This document shows positions 16,425 through 23,399 of a stretch of DNA of 56,101 nucleotides, in pieces; the stretch's first letter is position 1; each line of letters begins with the position of its first letter. Below the pieces are notes generated by a model. It was not told the origin of the DNA and did not search any database. It saw only the letters and a list, made by a program, of their open reading frames with translations. The translations under genes were made by a program, and so were the position numbers. The DNA is from Paenibacillus contaminans (GTDB taxonomy: Bacteria > Bacillota > Bacilli > Paenibacillales > NBRC-103111): contig NZ_QMFB01000023.1 in NCBI RefSeq assembly GCF_003285015.1, forward strand, positions 88,676 through 144,776, written 5' to 3'.

Positions 16425-17390
16425 ATGCACAGACTCGGCTGGATCGATGCGCAAATTCGGCAGTTACGTTATCCCAATTGTGTTCGTATTGCGGACAAAT
16501 TCTCGATCTCGCCCCGGCAAGCGGCCAGGGACATCGAATATCTGCGGGATTCAATGGGCGCGCCTATCGGATTTTGCCATCAAAACAAAGGGTATTATTA
16601 TACGCAGGACACTTTTGTGCTGGGTAATGTCCTGGTGACGGACCGGCAGCGTCAAGGGTTATTGTACCTCGCGGAGCAGTATGAGAAATTGGAATCGGAG
16701 CACGCACGACATTTATCCGGATTGTTCAGAAGGCTAATCGACCATAACGGCTCCGAAGAAGCGGATATCGCCCTGCCGTTGTTTCCGATCGACCCGGCGG
16801 AGCTGAGCATTTTCGACAAAATCAATCAGTCCGTTGAAGCCCGCACCAAAGTAGACATTCATTATATTGACGGCCAAGGCTCCATGAAGTCGGTGCGCCT
16901 GTCTCCCTATAAAATGTATGCATATGATCGCGAGAATTTCGTAGTCGGCTATTGCGAGCCGGGTAAGCAAATCCGTTTTTTTGCCTTGTCCGGACTTCTG
17001 AGCTCCGATGTATCGGATACTAAATTCGACTTAACCCCGCTGCTGAAGCAAGCGGAGGTCGTACCCGAGCTGGCCAACGAGGCGAATATCGCCTACGTGC
17101 GTCTGAGCGCGCCGTCGTATGCCGGGTCATTCCCATTCCGCTTCGAGGCTGTGGATGCGGGACTTTTCCGCGTAGAGTACTACGATCCTCTCAAACTTCT
17201 GGCTGCTCTGTTCGCCAGTCCGGTTGAAGCGACGATTGAAGCGCCAAAATGGCTCAGAAATCTGTATGTCAATCAATTGGAAAAAAAGCTGCGTTATTTT
17301 ATAGAGAATGACAGCATATGTCAGAGTCCCCCTGCTAAGATGGAAAGCAAGAAGTCGGAAGGATCTAAACTTGTTCCTACGGGGGGATGA
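16425..17390 (+). CDS. WYL-domain transcriptional regulator (DeoR/YafY type)
   Basis: A 321-residue regulator with an N-terminal winged helix (RIADKFSISPRQAARDIEYLR), a central WYL domain (KVDIHYIDGQGSMKSVRLSP, then YDRENFVVGYCEPGKQIRFF) and a C-terminal WCX-like part ending near LEKKLRYFIEN. WYL domains bind small ligands or nucleic acid and many such proteins act as activators. The start is uncertain: the GGGAG site is 18 bases before ATG 16425, and no better codon is seen. Matching palindromes before this gene and before the next suggest it controls both. Its 3' end holds the second palindrome and abuts the BtrH-like gene. Confidence 0.85.
   Translation: MHRLGWIDAQIRQLRYPNCVRIADKFSISPRQAARDIEYLRDSMGAPIGFCHQNKGYYYTQDTFVLGNVLVTDRQRQGLLYLAEQYEKLESEHARHLSGLFRRLIDHNGSEEADIALPLFPIDPAELSIFDKINQSVEARTKVDIHYIDGQGSMKSVRLSPYKMYAYDRENFVVGYCEPGKQIRFFALSGLLSSDVSDTKFDLTPLLKQAEVVPELANEANIAYVRLSAPSYAGSFPFRFEAVDAGLFRVEYYDPLKLLAALFASPVEATIEAPKWLRNLYVNQLEKKLRYFIENDSICQSPPAKMESKKSEGSKLVPTGG
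17308..17324 (+). promoter_or_regulatory. Second TGACA-N5-TGTCA palindrome inside the WYL gene end
   Basis: ATGACAGCATATGTCAG repeats the operator found upstream of the WYL gene with one base changed in the spacer, 63 bases before the start of the next gene. Probable second binding site of the WYL protein. Confidence 0.6.
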
Positions 17391-18577
17391 TGATGGCGGG
17401 ATTAAACGGATTGGAATGGAAGTCCTTCTGGAACTCGCAATTAGGATGTCTAAAAGGCTGCAGCGAATACTTGGGTATCGATTTATCGGATGCTTGGCTG
17501 TTTGGCGGAACGGGAGCGGCTTTTATTTTGCACATGGACGAACAAGGCTTCGGAGCCGGAGGGCCGTGGTATCAAGGGCCGATGATGCATTTATGCAATA
17601 ATCTCGGGTATACGGTAAACGGGGTTTACGGCTTCAAAACGGACGATGACTTCCTGGTAAAACAGAGGATGGCGTGGGAAAATACGAGAAATGCCATCGA
17701 TCGCGGATTTCCGTGTTATGGATACAACCTTGCGATTCCCGAGTACTACGTTGTTTACGGCTACGAAAAAGAAGGGTATCTGTTCACCGGCTTTGGGGCG
17801 GATCAATATTCCGGACGTTATGACGAGCGGGTTTTCGTCTTGCCGCCGGAGCTCAAGGACAGGCTTTCCGCCTGCGGGGAACAAGCCTATGTGCCGCTCG
17901 AAGACGCGGAAACGAATGCGATGCTTGCTCAATTGGCGGGTACCCGGGGATACCGGCTTAAAGGCCGCATGCGAATGGTCAGCAACGGCGGAGTTCGCGA
18001 GATCATATCCGAGGAGGGTGATTGGATTGTTCTCCAAGGCGAGGGCTTTACTTCATGGAGGGACCTTGGAACGATACATATCGGGCTTTTGGAAATGTAT
18101 TGGGTCGAGCCGGGACGGGCGTCAAGCCCAAGTGATGTCGTAAAGGAATCGCTTGAATTCGCCTTGGAATTTGCCGAAGGGCCGCGGAAATGGGTGCAGC
18201 CGCCGTATAAAGCCGGTCTCGACGCCTATGATTTATGGATAAATGCAGTAGAAAGCGCAGAGCCGAATATTTTCGCGCTCTCCTACAATAGCCAATGCTG
18301 GGCGGAATGCCGCAAGCACGCGGCCGGATTTTTGCTGGAGGCAGCTGACCGTATCGGCGGCGCACCGTCCGTTTTATTGAAGGATGCGGCTAACCTCTAT
18401 CAAGAAATTCATCTGCATCTGCAAGCGGCGGCCGACCTGCTTCCATTCGAGGGGAAAAGCGACGATCACTACAAGCAGCCGGAGCGATTTCAGCAGATAG
18501 CCGCCCATATCAAGCAAGCGAGGTCAGCGGAAAATGCGGCGCTCAGCCAATTAAGCAAAATTGCTGCGAGCTTGTAG
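17387..18577 (+). CDS. BtrH N-terminal-domain-like protein (cysteine-peptidase fold), function unknown
   Basis: A 396-residue protein. The N-terminal part (QLGCLKGCSEYLGIDLSDAW, then GGTGAAFILHMDE and PMMHLCNNLGYTV) resembles BtrH_N/DUF4872 proteins, a papain-like fold named from butirosin biosynthesis where BtrH transfers an acyl group from a carrier protein. The conserved Cys near residue 20 would be the nucleophile. No biosynthetic partners are nearby, so a stand-alone role is possible. The start is one of three consecutive ATG codons right after GGGGGG. It overlaps the WYL gene by 4 bases and carries an operator-like palindrome upstream. I am moderately sure of the family and do not know the function. 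Confidence 0.6.
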   Translation: MMMAGLNGLEWKSFWNSQLGCLKGCSEYLGIDLSDAWLFGGTGAAFILHMDEQGFGAGGPWYQGPMMHLCNNLGYTVNGVYGFKTDDDFLVKQRMAWENTRNAIDRGFPCYGYNLAIPEYYVVYGYEKEGYLFTGFGADQYSGRYDERVFVLPPELKDRLSACGEQAYVPLEDAETNAMLAQLAGTRGYRLKGRMRMVSNGGVREIISEEGDWIVLQGEGFTSWRDLGTIHIGLLEMYWVEPGRASSPSDVVKESLEFALEFAEGPRKWVQPPYKAGLDAYDLWINAVESAEPNIFALSYNSQCWAECRKHAAGFLLEAADRIGGAPSVLLKDAANLYQEIHLHLQAAADLLPFEGKSDDHYKQPERFQQIAAHIKQARSAENAALSQLSKIAASL

Positions 18578-18674
18578 CCGAGCTTTTCGTTCGGGCCGGA
18601 AGTTTGCTTGCAACATACTTGTAGCCGAGCCGATTGCCTGGACCTGCAGCGGACATGCGGCATTTTTTTGCAAT

Positions 18675-18977
18675 CTAGACGCCTTTACCGCCAACCGGCC
18701 TTACTTTGACGGCTTCGACTCCGGCTATTAACGGCATTGCCCGTTCAATGGACGCTTTCGTTTCTTCCTGAGCAAGAGAAGCCTCGTGCGCTTCCGGATT
18801 GGCCCACATCTCCGTTACCCAAATGGTATCAGGCTCGGTATCCGAGACATTGACGATGTACAGCTCGCATTCCTTGACAGACTGCATGGAGGCTTCGCCC
18901 TCCAGCAGGATGTTCACGAGAGCGTCCCGCTGGCCGGGTTTCGCGGTGAATTTAACGTACATGCCGAATCTGCTCAT
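18675..18977 (-). CDS. Putative quinol monooxygenase (ABM domain)
   Basis: A 100-residue ferredoxin-like dimeric protein of the antibiotic-biosynthesis-monooxygenase family (YgiN-like). It begins MSRFGMYVKFTAKPGQRDAL, has the strand CELYIVNVSDTEPDTIWVTE and the helix PEAHEASLAQEE. Members oxidise quinols or simply fold as small dimers without cofactor. GAGGTGATCC precedes ATG 18977. A 13-base direct repeat (CTTGTAGCCGAGC) occurs between this gene and the previous one. Confidence 0.85.
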   Translation of the reverse strand: MSRFGMYVKFTAKPGQRDALVNILLEGEASMQSVKECELYIVNVSDTEPDTIWVTEMWANPEAHEASLAQEETKASIERAMPLIAGVEAVKVRPVGGKGV

Positions 18978-19092
18978 TTTGGATCACCTCTGTATTTGTT
19001 GGCTTTATTATATTTGTATTTGGAAGCTTTGTATTGTAAAAAAGCGTCACGCTAACCGACCCATTCGCGTGTTCGGGACGAGAACCAGTGAT

Positions 19093-19123
19093 GTTTGCCT
19101 CAGGAATCTTTACCTTTGCCTCA
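19093..19123 (-). repeat. Second TGAGGCAAAC repeat locus
   Basis: GTTTGCCTCA (19093) and CTTTGCCTCA (19114) are 21 bases apart, the same motif and spacing as at 8.5 kb but inverted. Confidence 0.6.
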
Positions 19124-19158
19124 TTAACGTTCCGGAGCAGGACATCACGGCCTCGCTT

Positions 19159-20808
19159 TCATATCCGGGACAAGGCTTTATAACCCGGCCGCTCCATGAG
19201 CAGCTGCGCAAGCAGCTCCAACTGGCCTTCTATCGAAATAGGATCGAAATAAGAGAAGCTCGCCTTCTCCAGAACGTGCACCCGGCCTCGCTCGACTGCG
19301 GGGAGACGTTGCCAGATCGGGTTGTCCTCTACGTATTCGATCCCCTCTCCTTCATCCGCAACAAAAAGATAATCTGCGTTTCCCGCATACTTCGGCAGCT
19401 CTTCAAGCGGCATAGCCTGCATAATTTGCAATCCGCTGTCAATCACATGGCGCTGCACCGGTTCAGGAATGCCTAGCTGAAGCCCCCGGTAGATCGGCCA
19501 CCCGCCGCGTCCGTAATTGTCTCCGAATACCGAAAAACGCCGGCCTCCCGATTCGAATCGCACGATAACGGCCGTAGTCTGACGGCTCACGATTCCATTC
19601 AGCTTTTCCCTGACCGCCGCGGCCCGCCGCTCGAAGCGCAATTTCAGTTCGCCTGCGGCATTCGGCTTATTGATCAGTTCTCCGATAATTTGGGTATCTT
19701 CAAAAATGTTGCGCCGCCCTTCATAGGGCAAAATGACGGTAGGGGCTACTTTGGACATGGACGCATAGTCCGTGTCGCTGTTGTCGTTCATAATGATGAG
19801 ATCCGGCTCCAGCTGCGAAACGGTTTCCAGCGACGGCGCACTTCCGATATCTACGATGCCCTTCTCCATTTCCTTTAGAAAAACGCTTCCGCCCCACCAT
19901 GTCAAATTAGCGGCGATCGGCTTCACGCCGATGGACAACAGAACGTTGGCATAGTAGAGCGCAACGACCCGCAATGTCTGCCGCTTATTTCGGACGTATT
20001 GCCTCGGCGGTTGTCCGACCATCTGCTTAAACCGCCTGCTGAAATAATAAACATCTTTAAAGCCCGTACTCTGTGCAATTTCCTGCAGACTTTCGTTGGA
20101 AGTGAGCAGCTGCTTTTTGGCCTCATTAAGCCTCAGTTCCGTAATATAATCCAGAGGACTCCGGCCCGTCAGCTGTTTAAACAGATGCGCATACTGCCTC
20201 GTTCCGATATTGGCTTGCTTGGCGAGTACCTCTATGTTAATGGCGGCGGCGTCCATCCGATGAAGACTATCGATCGAACGTCTGACGGCTTCCCTCGATT
20301 GCAGCTGATCGTTCGGCGAATAATTGCTGCGGTACAGCTCGTAAAGGAGCTCTTGCAGCCGAAGATGCTGCTTGAATTGCGCGAGCTCGTCTTGCGGCGA
20401 CCGATGCCGGTAAAGCTCCTCCAGCATGCCTGCCACCTTGCCGAATGGCTTTGCATTCAGCTCTCCGTGCGGCGTAAAGCTCAGCTGGTCATCCTTGGAC
20501 GAATCGTTTCGTCCGGTTCCGGCTTCGGTCGGCATCGCATGAAAGGACAGCTCATACATGCGGAGCTCGGAGGTTTTGCCGGCCGACGCGTTGAACAGCG
20601 TATTCGGAGAGAGCAGGAAACAGCTCCCCTTGACTACCCGGTGATGCCTCCCGTCAATTACGGCGCTGCCGCTTCCCTCGGTTACGGCGATAAACGCATA
20701 AGACCGCGCGTGCAGTCTATAGGGTTTGCCGGCAGCTGTGCAATGAATCGATACGATATTCGACAGGGTGAACAAGCAGGATCGGAAAGGCAAGGAAAAG
20801 CGGCTCAT
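19159..20808 (-). CDS. AraC regulator with siderophore-binding sensor domain, copy 2
   Basis: A 549-residue regulator: AraC N-terminal region, double HTH around residues 180-280 (INIEVLAKQANIGTRQYAHL and LQEIAQSTGFKDVYYFSRRF) and a Peripla_BP_2 domain from about 285 to the end. That domain is strikingly similar to the lipoprotein encoded just upstream: both have ANLTWWGGS, LEPDLIIMN, APS/TVxLPY, and FSVFGDNYGRGGW. They should bind the same ligand inside and outside the cell. ATG 20808 is preferred, with AAGGAG upstream; GTG/TTG codons slightly upstream are possible. A Fur-like box precedes it. It lies downstream of and on the same strand as its partner SBP. Confidence 0.9.
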   Translation of the reverse strand: MSRFSLPFRSCLFTLSNIVSIHCTAAGKPYRLHARSYAFIAVTEGSGSAVIDGRHHRVVKGSCFLLSPNTLFNASAGKTSELRMYELSFHAMPTEAGTGRNDSSKDDQLSFTPHGELNAKPFGKVAGMLEELYRHRSPQDELAQFKQHLRLQELLYELYRSNYSPNDQLQSREAVRRSIDSLHRMDAAAINIEVLAKQANIGTRQYAHLFKQLTGRSPLDYITELRLNEAKKQLLTSNESLQEIAQSTGFKDVYYFSRRFKQMVGQPPRQYVRNKRQTLRVVALYYANVLLSIGVKPIAANLTWWGGSVFLKEMEKGIVDIGSAPSLETVSQLEPDLIIMNDNSDTDYASMSKVAPTVILPYEGRRNIFEDTQIIGELINKPNAAGELKLRFERRAAAVREKLNGIVSRQTTAVIVRFESGGRRFSVFGDNYGRGGWPIYRGLQLGIPEPVQRHVIDSGLQIMQAMPLEELPKYAGNADYLFVADEGEGIEYVEDNPIWQRLPAVERGRVHVLEKASFSYFDPISIEGQLELLAQLLMERPGYKALSRI

Positions 20809-20832
20809 CAACAAGCACACTCCTTTTGTGAT

Positions 20833-20847
20833 TGAGAATCGATATCA
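20833..20847 (-). promoter_or_regulatory. Weak Fur-like box before AraC copy 2
   Basis: TGAGAATCGATATCA matches about 11 of 14 positions of the 7-1-7 Fur consensus and lies 25-39 bases before the start codon. Confidence 0.5.
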
Positions 20848-20897
20848 ATTACATAGCTGCATTTATTCTACTCAATCCTTCTCCGATACGCAATAAG

Positions 20898-20917
20898 GCC
20901 GCCAACGAATTGGCGGC
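20898..20917 (-). terminator. Hairpin after binding protein 2
   Basis: GCCGCCA and TGGCGGC around a 6-base loop lie just after the stop of the lipoprotein gene. The T-run on the minus strand is poor (CTTATTG), so termination may be partial and the regulator gene may be read through. Confidence 0.5.
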
Positions 20918-20927
20918 TTAGCGTCGT

Positions 20928-21965
20928 TTATTTAACTTGAAGCTTCAGAAACAAATCGGTTATCAGGTCCAACTGCGCGGAAATCGAGATGGGGTCGAAG
21001 TAAAAATATTTCTTGTCCAATTCGATCACGCGTCCCGCCTTGACTGCGGGTATGCTATTCCATACGGCGCTGTCTTTTACGGTCTCCAAACCGGAGCCTT
21101 CGTTGGAAACGAAGAGATAATCCGCGTCTTTCACGAATTCCAGCATTTGTTCGAGCGACAGCTCCTGAACGATTTGTTTTCCGCTGTCGATGACCGCTTC
21201 CTTAACCTTGGCCGGATATTGAATCTGAAGGCCTTTATAGATCGACCAGCCGCCGCGTCCGTAATTGTCCCCGAACACGCTGAATTGCCCGCCCTTGTTA
21301 TCGATACGGATAATAGCCGCCTTTACGCCTCCATCCAGAACGCTTTTCAGCTTGGTGCGCGCCTCGGCCGCCTTCTTCTCGAAATCTGCGGACACTTGGT
21401 TTGCCATCTCCGCTTTCCCCAGCATCTCCGCAATCAGCTTCGTATCGTCGTAAACGTTGCGATTGCCGTCATATGGAATAAGCACGGATGGGGCGATTTT
21501 GGCAAATTGATTATAATCTTCCGTATTGTTGCTGTTCATAATGATGAGATCCGGCTCCAATGCAGCGACGGCTTCAAGGGACGGTGGCCCTCCGACATCT
21601 TTCATTCCGGACTCCAGCTCCTTAAGGAACGGACTGCCTCCCCACCAAGTCAGATTGGCGCCAACCGGCTTCTCACCGAGCGCAAGCAAAATATGATGAT
21701 AATACAAGGCCACGATGTGCTTAGGTTTGGCGGGAATCTCGACGTCCCCGTTGACCGTGCTGACGATCCGGGTCGCTTTCTCAGCTTCCGGCTTGGCGGA
21801 AGGTGCTGAGGATGCAGAAGCCGGCGTATTCGCGGCAGTATTATTGGAAGCGGCCGGAGAGCTGCCGCCTTCGGAGGCGGTCTTGCTTCCGCAAGCGCTG
21901 AGAAAAGCTGCTGCAAAGAGGATCAAGAGGACTGCGACAACAGAAGGTTTACGAATGGAATGCAT
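20928..21965 (-). CDS. Iron-siderophore ABC transporter binding lipoprotein, copy 2
   Basis: A 345-residue lipoprotein with lipobox FLSAC, a Ser/Ala/Pro-rich linker and a Peripla_BP_2 domain (IVALYYHHILLALGEKPVGA, ALEPDLIIMN, FSVFGDNYGRGGWSIYKGL, KYFYFDPISISAQLD). It captures a ferric siderophore at the cell surface. ATG 21965 follows AAGGAG; the longer frame to 22082 would run through the Fur box. The upstream TGATAATGATTCTCA is a near-perfect Fur site. The regulator gene downstream carries a closely related domain. No permease or ATPase gene adjoins. Confidence 0.92.
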   Translation of the reverse strand: MHSIRKPSVVAVLLILFAAAFLSACGSKTASEGGSSPAASNNTAANTPASASSAPSAKPEAEKATRIVSTVNGDVEIPAKPKHIVALYYHHILLALGEKPVGANLTWWGGSPFLKELESGMKDVGGPPSLEAVAALEPDLIIMNSNNTEDYNQFAKIAPSVLIPYDGNRNVYDDTKLIAEMLGKAEMANQVSADFEKKAAEARTKLKSVLDGGVKAAIIRIDNKGGQFSVFGDNYGRGGWSIYKGLQIQYPAKVKEAVIDSGKQIVQELSLEQMLEFVKDADYLFVSNEGSGLETVKDSAVWNSIPAVKAGRVIELDKKYFYFDPISISAQLDLITDLFLKLQVK

Positions 21966-21990
21966 GTTCAGACTCCTTACTTTTGAATTG

Positions 21991-22005
21991 TGATAATGAT
22001 TCTCA
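21991..22005 (-). promoter_or_regulatory. Fur box before binding protein 2
   Basis: TGATAATGATTCTCA matches 13 of 14 positions of TGATAATnATTATCA and lies 26-40 bases upstream of the start. Confidence 0.8.
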
Positions 22006-22250
22006 TTATTAAGTTTATTATAAGGAAGCGGCGCGCGGCCAACAATGGAATTTTCGGAACAATAACAAAGAAAATCGGCCAATACCCTGTTATTTATGCA
22101 AAAAAACGCGTGACAATACGGTCCCAGCCGGGATATGGCAGTAACTTAACGGAGAAACCAGCAACCTAATCGAGGGACACGCCGTATAATGATAGGGGCT
22201 TTTTTTAGACGCTCCATGCCCTGAAATTTTGCCATTAGGAGGTAACGGCA

Positions 22251-22673
22251 ATGAACGGATTATCGATTCAAGCTTGCTCGAACGAGGATTTGGATTTGCT
22301 CGCGGCGTTAAACAAACAGCTCATCGAGGATGAACGGCACGACAACCGAATGACTGTCAAGCAATTGAAGGAGAGAATGGAAGGGTTCATAAGCACCGAT
22401 TACAAAGCCTATCTTTTCAAAGAGAACGGCGAAACGAAAGGGTATGCCCTAATCAATCATGCTAAGCGTCCTTTGTATGTAAGGCAGTTTTTCATTTGCA
22501 GAGATTGCAGAAGGCAAGGCTACGGCAAGCTTGCATTCGAGAAGCTGGTCGAGGTATTAGGAACCGATCAAATCGATATAGAAGTCATGTTTTGGAACGA
22601 AAGAGGACATGCGTTCTGGAAGTCGTTAGGCTTCAAGGAAAGAAGCGTGTATATGAGATTGGATAACAATTGA
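22251..22673 (+). CDS. GNAT N-acetyltransferase
   Basis: A 140-residue GCN5-related acetyltransferase. The acetyl-CoA pyrophosphate loop is RDCRRQGYGKLAFEKL (R/QxxGxG/A type), followed by NERGHAFWKSLGFKER, the C-terminal half typical of the fold. Substrate unknown. AGGAGG stands 11 bases before the ATG. The DedA gene starts 13 bases after the stop, so the two probably form an operon. Confidence 0.85.
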   Translation: MNGLSIQACSNEDLDLLAALNKQLIEDERHDNRMTVKQLKERMEGFISTDYKAYLFKENGETKGYALINHAKRPLYVRQFFICRDCRRQGYGKLAFEKLVEVLGTDQIDIEVMFWNERGHAFWKSLGFKERSVYMRLDNN

Positions 22674-22686
22674 AGGGGTTTTGTGC

Positions 22687-23295
22687 ATGCAAAAATGGAT
22701 AGCGGACATCATGAACGAATTCGGTTATATCGGCGTTTTCCTGTTGATCGCACTTGAAAATTTGTTTCCTCCCATTCCATCGGAAGTCATACTCACCTTC
22801 GGCGGCTTTATGACCACCTATTCGGACATCAGCGTAACGGGTGTAATCGCCGCGTCCACGCTTGGCTCATTGGCAGGCGCAATCGTGCTGTATTATATCG
22901 GCTACTTAATTGATATTACCAGGATGGAAGCCATCGTTAATAAATGGGGCCGGTTTTTGCGGCTGACTGCAGCCGACGTGCATAAAACTTACGGCTGGTT
23001 TACGAAACACGGTGTCTGGGCGGTGCTTATTTGCCGGCTGGTTCCATTGATCCGCAGCCTGATCTCGATTCCGGCAGGCAGCACCCGCATGAACTTCGGG
23101 GTATTTATTTTGCTCACCGCCTTAGGCTCATTGGTATGGAATACTGCTTTGGTTTGCATCGGGTCCGCCGTCGGGGCTTCATGGGAAACCATTGTTGCCT
23201 ACATGGAGGTTTACTCGAAAATCGTCTATGCCCTTATCGCCCTGGGCGTGCTGGCTGTTATCTATTTGATGTTCCGCAAACGGAAATCGGCCTGA
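22687..23295 (+). CDS. DedA-family membrane protein
   Basis: A 202-residue integral membrane protein of the SNARE-associated/VTT family, related to lipid-carrier flippases such as UptA. Family marks are ENLFPPIPSEVILTFGGF, a glycine-rich second segment and CRLVPLIRSLISIPAGSTRM. Start ATG 22687 has GGGG 8 bases upstream; TTG 22681 is less likely. It is probably co-transcribed with the GNAT gene. The neighbouring minus-strand kinase gene converges on it, separated by a strong hairpin. Confidence 0.88.
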   Translation: MQKWIADIMNEFGYIGVFLLIALENLFPPIPSEVILTFGGFMTTYSDISVTGVIAASTLGSLAGAIVLYYIGYLIDITRMEAIVNKWGRFLRLTAADVHKTYGWFTKHGVWAVLICRLVPLIRSLISIPAGSTRMNFGVFILLTALGSLVWNTALVCIGSAVGASWETIVAYMEVYSKIVYALIALGVLAVIYLMFRKRKSA

Positions 23296-23352
23296 TTGAA
23301 TTCGGCGTTTACCGCAGGTGCAGAACGCTTCCGCGACATCCTTTCCGTCCAC

Positions 23353-23399
23353 AAAAAAAACAATAACGTTCAGGGCTTCCCGGCCCTGAACGTTATTGT
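23353..23399 (-). terminator. Terminator of the hybrid kinase gene, overlapping its stop codon
   Basis: A perfect 17-bp stem (23360-23376 with 23383-23399, loop TTCCCG) is followed on the minus strand by eight T (23360-23353). The kinase stop codon (23370-23372) lies inside the stem, so the last ten codons encode half of the terminator. Confidence 0.9.

Noticed and set aside
17691..18143. 150-codon ORF inside the BtrH-like gene
   Set aside because: Frame shadow of the longer gene with no ribosome site or motif.
23031..23366. 111-codon ORF over the end of the DedA gene
   Set aside because: Out-of-frame shadow of DedA with no independent start signal.
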